From the NCBI GenBank assembly GCA_963733945.1, contig CAVTFD010000021.1, positions 62,001-126,000 on the forward strand: a DNA stretch of 64,000 bases. The letters run 5' to 3'. This document shows positions 8,058 through 16,640 of this stretch, piece by piece. Source of the DNA: AP-15 sp963733945. GTDB lineage: Bacteria; Pseudomonadota; Alphaproteobacteria; ATCC43930; CGMCC-115725. Position 1 is the stretch's first letter. Each line of letters opens with the position of its first letter. Position numbers and translations under genes: made by a program. The notes beneath the pieces were generated by a model. That model was not told where the DNA came from and ran no database searches. It saw nothing but the letters and a program-made list of their open reading frames with translations.

Positions 8058-9242
8058 TTATTGCGCTCGCGGTGTCGCCAGTGAATAGCGCGGGTCGGCG
8101 GCGAGGCATTCGGCCTCGGGCAAGCCGAGTTCCTTTCTGACCAGATTGCTGCCCTGCACCATTGCCACCATCTTGTAGGCCGCGTGGCGGCGGCTCATGC
8201 CTTCGCGGCCCATGCCGCAATCGGAGGAAATGATCAGCCGTTCGGGCGGAACATACTTCAGCGCTTCGCGGATCAATCCCGCCACCTGATCCGGCCGCTC
8301 GACCTGCAAGGTGTGATGGTCGATGACGCCGATCACGACCTTCTTGTCCTTGATGGCCTCGCCGATCGCCGCCAGATCGCCGGTGCCCGAGGAGCAGGTC
8401 TCGAAGGTGATCGCGTCGGCCTCGACCCGATCGAGGGCGGCGAGGGTCGGCCGGTAGCTCTGAATCTCCTGAAAGATCCGCTGCTGCGCCGGATTGCCCC
8501 AACAGGTATGGCACCAGATCTCGGTCTTGCTGCTCAGCCCTTTGACCGTGTTGTTGAACACCTCGACCAGTTCGGCCTCGCCGAGCTTGCCGAAAGTCTT
8601 GCCGCGCACCGGCACCATGTGGATCTGCGGCTCCTCCAATTGGATCACCGGGCAGCCGGCATCGGCCAGTTGGTGGAGTTCCTGGTTGAGCGCGTCGCTC
8701 AGCGCCCAGACCCGTTCGACCGGGTCTTTGTAGTAGTCGTCGGCGACCGAGGCGGCGAGGAGTTCCGGGAGGATCGTGCCAAACTTGACCGGCCTCTTGG
8801 TCAACCGCTGCGCCGTCTTCCACATCGCCGCGTATTGGAGGTTGCCGGGACCGACCGGGCCGACGATCCGCGGCAATACCCGCGCTTCGAGGAAGTCGTG
8901 CAGGATATGGCCGCGCGGCTGCCCACCAGCGCCCATCTGATAGACGCTGGGCGTCGCCTCCTTGGAAAACCCGGCCATGTGGGTCAGCGGATAGCTCTGC
9001 CAGCTCATGCCGCTGATCTGCTCGTCGAAATGCGCGTCGCCGTCGGTCACAATGTCGAGCCCGGCGGTCTCCTGGGCGCGCAGATAAACCGAGACCGCAT
9101 CCTCGTATTGCTCGCGGTAGCGCAGATTCATCATTGCTTCGAGGAAGTTCTGCGCGCCGAGCCCCGCGGTGTACCAGCTCGGCCGCGGCAGCGATCCGAT
9201 GATCGAGGTCGGCAGGGTCACGTCGGCTGAAGCTTTGTACAT
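8058..9242 (-). CDS. Cobalamin-independent methionine synthase family protein (MetE C-domain-like)
   Basis: This 394-residue TIM-barrel protein matches the catalytic C-terminal half of MetE. The four zinc ligands can be assigned: His and Cys in WCHTCWGN, Glu in ITFETCSS and Cys in ISSDCGMG. GSLPRP at the N-terminus is the usual opening of the family's single-domain members, which transfer methyl groups to a thiol such as homocysteine. The full MetE N-domain is absent, so this is a core-MetE or MetE-like enzyme whose methyl donor is not known. The ATG at 9242 has AAAGGAA upstream; in-frame extension to 9452 lacks conserved sequence. It diverges from the VOC genes at 9338. Confidence 0.85.
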   Translation of the reverse strand: MYKASADVTLPTSIIGSLPRPSWYTAGLGAQNFLEAMMNLRYREQYEDAVSVYLRAQETAGLDIVTDGDAHFDEQISGMSWQSYPLTHMAGFSKEATPSVYQMGAGGQPRGHILHDFLEARVLPRIVGPVGPGNLQYAAMWKTAQRLTKRPVKFGTILPELLAASVADDYYKDPVERVWALSDALNQELHQLADAGCPVIQLEEPQIHMVPVRGKTFGKLGEAELVEVFNNTVKGLSSKTEIWCHTCWGNPAQQRIFQEIQSYRPTLAALDRVEADAITFETCSSGTGDLAAIGEAIKDKKVVIGVIDHHTLQVERPDQVAGLIREALKYVPPERLIISSDCGMGREGMSRRHAAYKMVAMVQGSNLVRKELGLPEAECLAADPRYSLATPRAQ

Positions 9243-9337
9243 CAGCGGCTTCCTTTCATGATCCGGTGGTAGGGCGCGGAGCTTGCCGACCGCGGCGACG
9301 AGGCTCATCTTTATCGAAACACCATGAGGAAGCACCC

Positions 9338-9700
9338 ATGACGATCCATCTCGACCACACCGTTGTGCCCGCCCACGACAAGGAGGCATCCGCCCGGTTT
9401 TTCGCCCGGATCTTTGGTCTGGAATATAACGGCCCAGTCTCGCACTTCGCACCGGTCAGGATCAACGAGCAGCTGACCATCGACTTCGATAATTGGGAGA
9501 AGTTCGAGCGGCATCATTATGCGTTCAAAGTCGGCGAGGCCGAATTCGACGGGATCTACGACCGGGTTCGCGACGAGGGCATCACCTACGGCAGCGGACC
9601 GCGCTCGCATGAGGACATGACGATCAATCATCGCCACGGCGGCCGTGGCTTTTACTTCTGCGACCCGAACGGCCATCTCCTCGAAGTGCTGACCGCCTGA
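9338..9700 (+). CDS. VOC (glyoxalase/dioxygenase) family protein
   Basis: This 120-residue single-unit vicinal oxygen chelate protein has metal-ligand candidates in each half: His in HLDHTVVPA, His in RHHYAFKV and Glu in NGHLLEVLTA. FYFCDPNGH is the standard family ending. VOC proteins include glyoxalase I, fosfomycin-resistance enzymes and ring-cleavage dioxygenases; nothing here selects among them. ATG at 9338 follows GAGGAAGC. A second VOC gene starts 39 bases downstream, so the two are probably cotranscribed and may work together. Confidence 0.87.
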   Translation: MTIHLDHTVVPAHDKEASARFFARIFGLEYNGPVSHFAPVRINEQLTIDFDNWEKFERHHYAFKVGEAEFDGIYDRVRDEGITYGSGPRSHEDMTINHRHGGRGFYFCDPNGHLLEVLTA

Positions 9701-9739
9701 AGGCGCAGCTTGGATTACACTCAGCCGAAAGGAGGAATT

Positions 9740-10123
9740 ATGTCTCAGACCATCGATCAACGGCCACCGGTAGCGGTGGGCCATGTCCGGCTTCCGGCAA
9801 CCGATGTCGCCGCCGCCGAGCGGTGGCTCGAATCAGTCGGTCTACGCCCTATTTTTGCCGACGCCGGCCTCGCGGTCCTGGAGCTCCGTGGCGGCACGCA
9901 TGTCGTCGTCAGGAAGGCGGAACAGCCACCGGCAAGCGGTTCCGCGGCGCCCTTCGACCTGATGGTGGACGATATCGAGGTAGCTCGGAGCGATTATGCG
10001 GCGAAAGGCCTCGGACCCTCCGATATAAGTAAGGGGAGGATTCACGACTCTTTCCACCTTTCGGGGCCTGACGGATACGACTTTACCGTCGTCTCGTCGC
10101 ACGCGAGGGGGCGGGTCGTCTAG
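9740..10123 (+). CDS. VOC family protein
   Basis: This 127-residue VOC-fold protein opens VAVGHVRLPATDVAAAERWLESVGLRP and ends SGPDGYDFTVVSSH. The histidine of HVRLP and the loop HDSFHLSGPDGYDF occupy the usual places. The expected C-terminal glutamate is replaced by Asp/Phe in DGYDFTV, so metal binding may be altered or lost. A strong AAAGGAGG lies just before the ATG at 9740. It follows another VOC gene closely on the same strand. Substrate not predictable. Confidence 0.82.
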   Translation: MSQTIDQRPPVAVGHVRLPATDVAAAERWLESVGLRPIFADAGLAVLELRGGTHVVVRKAEQPPASGSAAPFDLMVDDIEVARSDYAAKGLGPSDISKGRIHDSFHLSGPDGYDFTVVSSHARGRVV

Positions 10124-10178
10124 GCAACCGGCTCGTCGTCCCGGATCGGGATGTGGCCGCTAGGAGAGTGCCGCCGGT

Positions 10179-11261
10179 CTAATCGGCGGCGACGCTCTGC
10201 ACCAGTTGTTCCGCCCGTTCGAGACCGGTCAGGATCTCGCGCGCCCGGCGCAGGGCCCGGTCGGGCCGCAGAAACACCTCGACATAGCCGTCGTCGGGAT
10301 AGGCGAACATTTGCTGTTGCTTTTCGAGCGCCCAGCGGTCCTCGGCGATGACCGCGGGGAAGGTGTCCATAAAGCGCTCGACCGCCGACCGGCTCGGGTC
10401 GGATTTGCATTTCTGCCCGGCCGGCATGTTGATGATCAGGCGCCAGACGTGGTTGCCGCGATCAACCGGCGTGTGGGTGTGGATGATCACATAACCGCTC
10501 TCAACGGTCGGATCGCCGTGACGGCCGGCGGGCCAGACCCGCATCTCGACCCGCGTCACCGCCGGGCTCAGCATGAAATGCGTGTGGTCGCGGTCGACGA
10601 CGTCATAACCGAGATAATCTTCGAGAAAGGGCGGTTGCTTATAGCCGCGCGCTTCGCGGACAGTGCCGACATAGGGGTTGCCGTCGCGCACGCCTTCTTC
10701 GAGCCGCACCGGAATCCGGCTGTTCTCGACATCACCGATATTGCCGTCGTGCAGCGGATAGAAATGCGTGATGTCGAGCAAATTTTCGATCAACAGCAGC
10801 GAATTCGCCGGCATTGCCATGGGCCCGGTATCGGCCGTCGCCCAGCCGCGGTCGGTGATCTCGGGCAGCCGCGGCGGAAGCGCGGTCGCAGCCTTGCCCG
10901 GGTCGCCGGGGCACACCCAGACTAGCCCGTCCTGCTCGATTACCGGGAATGCACGCAGCCGGGCCTGCGGCGGGATGCGGCCGTCGGGGTGTGAGGGAAT
11001 GCGCACGCAACGGCCGGACGCGTCATAGCACAACCCATGATAGGCGCATTCGAGAAGGCCGCCCTCGATGAACCGCCCCGCCGACAACGGCATGCGCTTG
11101 TGGCAGCAGCGCTCGTCGAAGGCGACGACGGCGCCGTCGCCGGTACGCCACAGCACCATCGGCTTTTCGGCGATCACCTGCCCTTGCAGCTGTTGCGCCG
11201 GAAACTCCTTCGACAGCCCAGCCACGTACCACGCATTTTTGACCAGCACATCGGCGCCCAT
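10179..11261 (-). CDS. Rieske non-heme iron oxygenase (VanA-type)
   Basis: This 360-residue protein is the oxygenase component of a ring-hydroxylating or O-demethylating system. The Rieske 2Fe-2S ligands are C52-x-H54 (RCCHKR) and C72-x2-H75 (CAYHG). The mononuclear iron site is D163, H166 and H171 in LLDITHFYPLHDGN. The size and the LLDITH/FYPLHD form resemble vanillate O-demethylase oxygenase and related aryl-ether demethylases. I start at the ATG at 11261, eight bases after AGAGGAG, rather than nine codons upstream. No reductase partner is encoded nearby, so electrons must come from elsewhere. It diverges from the DUF2165 gene. Confidence 0.9.
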   Translation of the reverse strand: MGADVLVKNAWYVAGLSKEFPAQQLQGQVIAEKPMVLWRTGDGAVVAFDERCCHKRMPLSAGRFIEGGLLECAYHGLCYDASGRCVRIPSHPDGRIPPQARLRAFPVIEQDGLVWVCPGDPGKAATALPPRLPEITDRGWATADTGPMAMPANSLLLIENLLDITHFYPLHDGNIGDVENSRIPVRLEEGVRDGNPYVGTVREARGYKQPPFLEDYLGYDVVDRDHTHFMLSPAVTRVEMRVWPAGRHGDPTVESGYVIIHTHTPVDRGNHVWRLIINMPAGQKCKSDPSRSAVERFMDTFPAVIAEDRWALEKQQQMFAYPDDGYVEVFLRPDRALRRAREILTGLERAEQLVQSVAAD

Positions 11262-11368
11262 ACCCGGGCTCCTCTTTGCAACCATCAATTCAGCGATGAT
11301 TTTCCGATTGCCGGGCGAGTCAAACGAATTCTCGCGGGCGGCTACGCGCTCACCCAGGAGATCAAACC

Positions 11369-11908
11369 ATGATCGAAGCCCGCATCGTCAAGGTGATCAT
11401 GGTCGGATGTCTTGCCTTGTTCGCCTTGCTGGTTACGTTCGACAATCTGATCGACTATGACACAAACTATGCCTTCGTGCGTCACGTGCTCAGCATGGAC
11501 ACGACCTTCCCGGGCAACGCGCTGCTCTATCGCCGCATCACCTCCCCGGCTTTGTGGCAGGCGGGCTATGCGCTGATCATCGCGGGTGAAGGACTGACCG
11601 GCGCCGTCTTGGCGGTCGCGGCCATTGTCCTTGGCAGGCGCGCGCGATCGGAGGCCGCGGCTTTCAACCGGGCCAAGCGGTTTGTGTCTCTCGGCGCCGG
11701 GCTCGGTTTTCTGGTGTGGTTCTTCGGCTTCATGGTCGTCGGCGGCGAATGGTTTCAGATGTGGCAATCGGCGATGTGGAATGGCCAAGAGGCGGCGTTT
11801 CGCTTTTACATGACCATTCTTGTTGTGCTCATCTTCGTCAATCAGCCGGACGCTGACCTCGCGGTCGGTCTTGGTGGATCGCCCGGCGTCAGCAGGCCGC
11901 AGAGGTAG
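11369..11908 (+). CDS. DUF2165 family membrane protein
   Basis: This 179-residue integral membrane protein has about four transmembrane spans: VIMVGCLALFALLV, LWQAGYALIIAGEGL..AVLAVAAIV, GLGFLVWFFGFMVVGG and FYMTILVVLIFV. The conserved words DNLIDYDTN and FVRHVLSMDTTFP after the first span, and GGEWFQMWQS before the last, are the marks of the DUF2165 family of predicted small membrane proteins. Its function is not established. The stop codon is two bases before the exported deaminase gene, so the two are probably one operon. Confidence 0.88.
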   Translation: MIEARIVKVIMVGCLALFALLVTFDNLIDYDTNYAFVRHVLSMDTTFPGNALLYRRITSPALWQAGYALIIAGEGLTGAVLAVAAIVLGRRARSEAAAFNRAKRFVSLGAGLGFLVWFFGFMVVGGEWFQMWQSAMWNGQEAAFRFYMTILVVLIFVNQPDADLAVGLGGSPGVSRPQR

Positions 11909-11910
11909 TC

Positions 11911-12468
11911 ATGTGGTCGAGAAGGGCTTTCGGTTCGACACTTGCCGCAGCTGCTTGCGGCAGTGGCTTGCCCGCGGGCGCGGCTCCGGTAAATTCGCTT
12001 AACCTGTCCGGGGTCCCGCTCGCTGTCCATGAACAGGCGATGCGGCTGGCGATCGCGGAAGCACGCGCCAATCCGGCCTTTCCGTTCGGCGCCGTGATTG
12101 TGCGGGCGGCAGATCGCCAAGTGCTGGCGAAAGGCGTCAATAACAGCGCTGCCAACCCGACTTTTCATGGCGAGATCGTCGCCATGAACGACTATGTCGC
12201 CCAGCACGGCAATCGGGGTTGGGGTGGAGCAATCCTCTATACCACGGGCGAGTCCTGCCCGATGTGCATGAGCGCGATGGTCTGGGCCGGGATGGGCGGC
12301 GTGGTCTACGGCACGCCGATCACGAAGCTGGCGCAGTACGGAATCAATCAAATCCTGATCCCGGCCACCACGGTGAGCGCCGCTTCACCCTTTTATCATG
12401 GCTTTATTCTAGGCCACGTTCTAGAGGCCGAAACCGACGCGCTGTTCCGGAATCGCAAGCGCCTTTGA
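11911..12468 (+). CDS. Exported nucleoside/cytosine deaminase-like protein with Tat-type signal
   Basis: This 185-residue zinc deaminase of the CMP/dCMP/tRNA-adenosine deaminase fold has HGE at 86-88 (zinc ligand and proton-shuttle Glu) and CPMC at 116-119 (two zinc cysteines). The N-terminus SRRAFGSTLAAAACGSGLPAGA is a good twin-arginine signal, unusual for a family that is normally cytoplasmic, and a cofactor-loaded enzyme would need Tat for folded export. Guanine deaminase or a related purine/pyrimidine salvage enzyme is the nearest functional guess. AGAGG lies within the end of the DUF2165 gene just upstream. Confidence 0.82.
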   Translation: MWSRRAFGSTLAAAACGSGLPAGAAPVNSLNLSGVPLAVHEQAMRLAIAEARANPAFPFGAVIVRAADRQVLAKGVNNSAANPTFHGEIVAMNDYVAQHGNRGWGGAILYTTGESCPMCMSAMVWAGMGGVVYGTPITKLAQYGINQILIPATTVSAASPFYHGFILGHVLEAETDALFRNRKRL

Positions 12469-12496
12469 TCGCGCCGGGTCCCGCTCCGCATCGGGG

Positions 12497-13375
12497 CTAC
12501 GGAACGACCTGCCGGGCCAACGCGGTGACGATCGGCAGCGCCACCCGTTGGGCCCGCGGACCCAGGGCGAGCGGCTTCAGCACCATACGCACGCTCATTC
12601 TTATCGGGAAATGGGGGCGCAGCAGCTTCCGGCACTGCCCTTGCAGTTGACGATAGACGGAGGCGTCGAACGCCGCGTGCGGATGCCGCGCGCGATGGAC
12701 GTGTTTGAGCACGATCAGTCTGTCCTCGCCCCCGGTCATGCGCAGCCGCCGCCACAATGCCGGGGCTACGTCGCCCCGGCCTGGGCGTTCGATATCTCGG
12801 TATTTGCGAAAATAGCGGTAGAAATGCTTGTAGTGGCGGACCTCATCTTCGGCTATCCGGCCGGTCAACAGGGCCAGCACCGGGTCGGGGCTGGCGCGTG
12901 ACAGGCTAGTGTAAAAGCTGGCGGTGCCCATCTCGACGACGCACCTTGACGCCATTTCCAGCCCGCGTGCGCGCTCGAGAGCCTCGTCGCAAAACGGTCG
13001 GAATTCCTCGACAAAGCGCTCGCGCACCGCTTCCCACGGAAAGTCCGGCCAGGCATCCTCAACATAGCGGCGCAATGCCCGGCCGTGCTGCAATTCCTCC
13101 GGAAGCCAGTACCGTTCCAGCCACGACGTGACCTCGTCGTCGCCGGCAAAGTAATCGATCAAATTGGCGGTATAGAGGTCGGTCGCGCTCTCCATCAGCG
13201 AAGCCGAGGCGATCAGATAAAAGAGCGCCTCGTGGCCGGCGACCAGGTCAAGGCGGATCGCCTGCCAGGGAATATCGTCGAGCGACCAGTGGCGCCGGCC
13301 GGGAGTCCGATCGGCCGGGCCGGATCGGCCCGCTCTGGTCCGGCCATCGTTTGCGGGGAGGGTCGGAGGCTCCAT
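12497..13375 (-). CDS. Ferritin-like di-iron protein
   Basis: This 292-residue helical protein has two E-x-x-H units typical of ferritin-like carboxylate-bridged di-iron proteins: EELQHGRAL and EDEVRHYKHF, with extra glutamates in LMESATDLY and VVEMGTASFY as the remaining ligands. It may be an oxygen-activating oxidase or desaturase-type enzyme; no specific substrate is evident. I start at the ATG at 13375 (MEPPTLP), because the upstream in-frame extension lies in the acyl-CoA-dehydrogenase-like gene. It directly follows that flavoenzyme gene with 22 bases between, so the two are probably cotranscribed. Confidence 0.78.
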   Translation of the reverse strand: MEPPTLPANDGRTRAGRSGPADRTPGRRHWSLDDIPWQAIRLDLVAGHEALFYLIASASLMESATDLYTANLIDYFAGDDEVTSWLERYWLPEELQHGRALRRYVEDAWPDFPWEAVRERFVEEFRPFCDEALERARGLEMASRCVVEMGTASFYTSLSRASPDPVLALLTGRIAEDEVRHYKHFYRYFRKYRDIERPGRGDVAPALWRRLRMTGGEDRLIVLKHVHRARHPHAAFDASVYRQLQGQCRKLLRPHFPIRMSVRMVLKPLALGPRAQRVALPIVTALARQVVP

Positions 13376-13397
13376 CTCGGTCAGTTGCCCATCGCCC

Positions 13398-14603
13398 CTA
13401 AAAGGTAAACATCGTACTCTCGGGCCCAAGGCCGAGCAAAACCTGGCCCACGGTCTCGAAATGTACCTGACGGCCCTGGTATTGCTGGACCACGGTGTGG
13501 ATGTCGCGAAATCGCCTCTCGAACGGGTTTTCTTCAAAGATCGCGGTCGCCCCGGCGGCGTGGTAGAGGGTGTCGATGGCGGCGCGTGCCTGGTGGATCG
13601 CCCAGGTCGAGGCGAGCCGAATCGTCGCGTTATTGTCGAGGCTGAGCCGGCCGGTGCGGCCAGCCTCGCGCCAGATATCTTCGAGCGCACCGAATAGAAA
13701 GGCGCGCGCCGCGCTGATCCGCGCCTCGGACTGTGCGACCTGCGCCTGGATCACATTGTTGTCGCGCAAGGTGCGTTTGGCCCCGCGCGGAATCTTGTCG
13801 CGAGCAAGCTCAACAAAAGCGTCCAGTACGGCGCGGGCGATGCCGAGCGCCACCCCGGCGAACCCCGCGGAATAAACATTGCTGCTGCTGAAGGCATAGA
13901 GCAGGCCGGTCTCCCGCGGTTTGGCGTCGGCGCTCCGCTCGACGGCGTGGTACTCCGGCACGAACAAGCCGGTGACTGTATAGCTGTCGCTGCCGGTGCC
14001 GCGCAGGCCGATGACATGCCAAATATCGGTCATCGCCGCCTGCGGCTTTGGGAACAGCAGGGTGCGGAAGACCGGGCTGCCGTCGGGGCGCAGGCGCGGC
14101 GTGCCGTCCTCGGCGAAGACCGTGACATGAGCGCCGAGCCAGGTCGCGTGGTGGCTGCCGCTGGCAAAGCTCCACGTCCCGGTCAGGCGATAGCCGCCCG
14201 GCGTCATCCGCGCCTCAGCCGGGCCAGGCGGGCCCCAGGCGACGATCCCGCGTTCCCCACCGAAAATCTCCCGCGCCACCTCGGGCGCAAGATAAGCCGC
14301 CGTCATCGTGCAGCCGCAAGCCTGGCCGAGGCACCAAGCGACGCTGGCGTCGTGCTTGGCGATCTCTTCGACGACCGGGACATAAGCGGCGGGCGGCAGC
14401 TCGGCGCCGCCCATAGAACGCGGCAGCAGCAGGCGGAACAGGCCGCGCTCGGCCAACGCCGCGACGATCGGCTCGGGCAGATCGCGGCGGCGCTCGATCT
14501 CGTCGGCAGCCGCCTCGATCATCGGCCCGAGCCGCCGCGCGCGCTCGATATAATCCGCTCCGAGCGTTTCGCCGCTTCCCGAGCCCGCAGCGCTTGACCT
14601 CAT
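13398..14603 (-). CDS. Acyl-CoA dehydrogenase-fold flavin-dependent monooxygenase (DszC/HsaA-like)
   Basis: This 401-residue protein has the acyl-CoA dehydrogenase fold but the motifs of the two-component flavin monooxygenase branch: EEIAKHDASVAWCLG in the N-domain, YRLTGTWSFASGSHHATWLGAH in the beta-domain and LRGTGSDSYTV after it, with DTLYHAAGATAIFEENPFERRFRDIHT at the C-terminus. Relatives (HsaA, DszC, HpaB-like) hydroxylate aromatics or sulfur compounds using FMNH2 from a separate reductase, and none is visible here. The usual catalytic Glu of dehydrogenases is not obvious. ATG at 14603 follows GAGAGTGAG. It leads the ferritin-like gene in a two-gene unit. Confidence 0.82.
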   Translation of the reverse strand: MRSSAAGSGSGETLGADYIERARRLGPMIEAAADEIERRRDLPEPIVAALAERGLFRLLLPRSMGGAELPPAAYVPVVEEIAKHDASVAWCLGQACGCTMTAAYLAPEVAREIFGGERGIVAWGPPGPAEARMTPGGYRLTGTWSFASGSHHATWLGAHVTVFAEDGTPRLRPDGSPVFRTLLFPKPQAAMTDIWHVIGLRGTGSDSYTVTGLFVPEYHAVERSADAKPRETGLLYAFSSSNVYSAGFAGVALGIARAVLDAFVELARDKIPRGAKRTLRDNNVIQAQVAQSEARISAARAFLFGALEDIWREAGRTGRLSLDNNATIRLASTWAIHQARAAIDTLYHAAGATAIFEENPFERRFRDIHTVVQQYQGRQVHFETVGQVLLGLGPESTMFTF

Positions 14604-14814
14604 TGCTCACTCTCATGGCTGCGCCACATTCCGGCGCCCGGTTAATATTAGCGCACTCTGGTACGTGCGGGCACCTCCCCTTGTCCAGCGCGGCAAAGAG
14701 CCCGTCAGACGGCGTGGAGCGCCCGAATCGGCCGCGCCCGCGTCGATGCGACAGGAAGACATTGCGCCACCCCGGCTCGGGTGTGAGAGTCTGGGCCGTT
14801 AACGACCCGGCGAT

Positions 14815-15690
14815 ATGGGAGCAAACTGGATGGCGACACATAGCACGGCAAATGCGGCGCAGCAGGAATATTGGAACACAGTCGCCGGTCCGCGTTGGGT
14901 CGGGCTCGAGGGGTTTGTCGAGCGCCGGGTTGGCGCGGTCAACGACCTGCTATTGCGGCATTCGGCTGTAGCCTCCGGCGAACACGTGCTCGAAATCGGC
15001 TGCGGCACCGGCGCCTTTACGGTGCCGTTGGCCGAGGCGGTCGGCGAACGCGGGCAAGTAGTCGGCGCCGACATCTCCGATGCAATGCTCGCCGGCGCGC
15101 GCAAGCGCATCGCCGAAAGCGGGCTGCGAAACATCTCGCTGATGCAGGCCGACGCGCAGACCCACGGGTTCGAGCCCGGTCGTTTCGACCTGATCGCCTC
15201 GCGCTTTGGCGTCATGTTCTTCAGCGATCCGGCGGCGGCATTCACCAATCTGCGTGCCGCGGCTCGCCCCGCTGGCCGGCTGTGTTTCGCCTGCTGGGGA
15301 CCGCTCGCGGATAACCGGCATTGGCTGATCCCTTACGAGGTCGCCTTGCGCCATCTGGGGCCGCCCGAGCCCAAGCCGGCTCGCGCGCCAGGGCCGATGG
15401 CGTTCGCCGATCCCGATTATGTGCGCTCGTTCCTCGGCGCGGCCGGGTTCGAGGGCATCGAGATCCACCGCGAGGCCCCCGGCATCTTCGCCTCGTCGCC
15501 GCAAGAGGAGGCCGAGCACGCCTGCATCATGGGCCCCTCCGGCCGGCTGATCGATGAAAAGAAACCCAACGAGGCCACCCGCCAAACGATCCAGCAAGAA
15601 ATCGAGGAAGCCTTTGCCGCCCACGCCAAAGACAACGGGAAGGTGCTGCCGTCTACGGTGTTCCTGGTGACGGCGCGCAACCCACGATAG
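14815..15690 (+). CDS. Class I SAM-dependent methyltransferase
   Basis: This 291-residue protein has the SAM-binding motif I VLEIGCGTGAFT near residue 60, the acidic end of strand 2 in VVGADISDAML, motif VMQADAQ-like LMQADAQTH, and the post-motif RFDLIASRFGVMFFSDP. It resembles the UbiE/arsenite-type small-molecule methyltransferases that open with QEYWNTVAGPRWV. The substrate is not evident. ATG at 14815 is used; an ATG five codons later (14830) is an equally plausible start and lies closer to the conserved region. It stands alone, divergent from the flavoenzyme operon. Confidence 0.87.
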   Translation: MGANWMATHSTANAAQQEYWNTVAGPRWVGLEGFVERRVGAVNDLLLRHSAVASGEHVLEIGCGTGAFTVPLAEAVGERGQVVGADISDAMLAGARKRIAESGLRNISLMQADAQTHGFEPGRFDLIASRFGVMFFSDPAAAFTNLRAAARPAGRLCFACWGPLADNRHWLIPYEVALRHLGPPEPKPARAPGPMAFADPDYVRSFLGAAGFEGIEIHREAPGIFASSPQEEAEHACIMGPSGRLIDEKKPNEATRQTIQQEIEEAFAAHAKDNGKVLPSTVFLVTARNPR

Positions 15691-15704
15691 CGTTATCGGC
15701 AGGT

Positions 15705-16481
15705 TCAGGCGCGCAGGAATTCGGCGTACGCGGCGGGTAGGAGGCGCGCTAGGCGCTCCGCCCAAGCGGCCTGGCCCTCGGGCTCCATGATCAGATCCTG
15801 GCGGATCTCGATTTCGAGATAGGGCAGGCCGCGGCGCTCGCCATGTACCGGAACGGTATAGTCGGTCAGGTCGGTGACCCGGTAGGGCTCGTTCTCGCCG
15901 ACGGTCAGATCGCCTTCAGCCCGCAGCAGGCCGAGGAGCGGGTGGGCGAGACGGGCGTCGCGATTGAACAGCACGCCGACATGCCACGGCCGCGAAACGC
16001 CTCTGAAGACCGGGGTGAAGCTATGCAGAGCCACCAGCGCCGAGGCGCGCCCCTCGCCGTGACGACGGTCGAGCGCCGCCGCGATCCGGTCGTGATAGGG
16101 GCGAAAGACCGATTGGACCCGCGTCGTGCGGCCGGCTGGGGTCAAGCTGCGGTTGCCGGGGATCTCGGTGTCCTCGCTGAGATCGGGGATCGAGCTCGGC
16201 ACCGTCGGGTCGCGGTTGCAGTCGATCACCAGCCGGGAATAGGTCTGCACGATCAACGCTGCGTCCAATAGCGGGGACAGAAGGCGGCCGACCCCGGCGA
16301 TCCCGATGTCCCAGGCGATGTGCCGCATCGTATCGAACTCGGCTAGACCGAGCGAGCCGAGCCGCCGCGGAATCGCGCGGCCGCCATGGTCGCAGGTCAA
16401 AAAGAAAACCGATTGCCCAGTCTCGTTGTCGAAAGTTACCGGTCCCGGTTCATCGGGGTCGAGGAGGGTTGCGCCGGTCAT
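15705..16481 (-). CDS. N-formylglutamate amidohydrolase
   Basis: This 258-residue zinc hydrolase of the HutG-II type removes formate from N-formylglutamate or related N-acyl amino acids. Family blocks are clear: TCDHGGRAIP near residue 30, the metal and substrate loop SRLVIDCNR, ALHSFTPVF, and the C-terminal YLEIEIRQDLI. The start at 16481 (MTGATLL) has GAGAGGA upstream. It lies 160 bases downstream of the glutamine synthetase-like gene on the same strand; the pair suggests a route that makes or breaks gamma- or N-acyl glutamyl compounds, though this is inference. Confidence 0.88.
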   Translation of the reverse strand: MTGATLLDPDEPGPVTFDNETGQSVFFLTCDHGGRAIPRRLGSLGLAEFDTMRHIAWDIGIAGVGRLLSPLLDAALIVQTYSRLVIDCNRDPTVPSSIPDLSEDTEIPGNRSLTPAGRTTRVQSVFRPYHDRIAAALDRRHGEGRASALVALHSFTPVFRGVSRPWHVGVLFNRDARLAHPLLGLLRAEGDLTVGENEPYRVTDLTDYTVPVHGERRGLPYLEIEIRQDLIMEPEGQAAWAERLARLLPAAYAEFLRA

Positions 16482-16640
16482 TGTCCTCTCATCGGAACTT
16501 CCGTCATTCCGGGATGCTCCGAAGGAACAGGCCCGGAAGCCATGAACACGGACCCGTCCCACCAGGTCCCCACCCGGTATCCATAGGTACCGGGCTTGCG
16601 GCTTGGCCGCGCTCTGGAATGACCAAGGTGTGGCATAGGG

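Noticed and set aside
7852..8088. 78-codon frame across repeat copy A
   Set aside because: Sequence is dictated by the repeat; no start context or conservation expected.
8184..9230. 348-codon plus-strand frame opposite the MetE-like gene
   Set aside because: No domain and opposite a well-supported gene; typical high-GC shadow.
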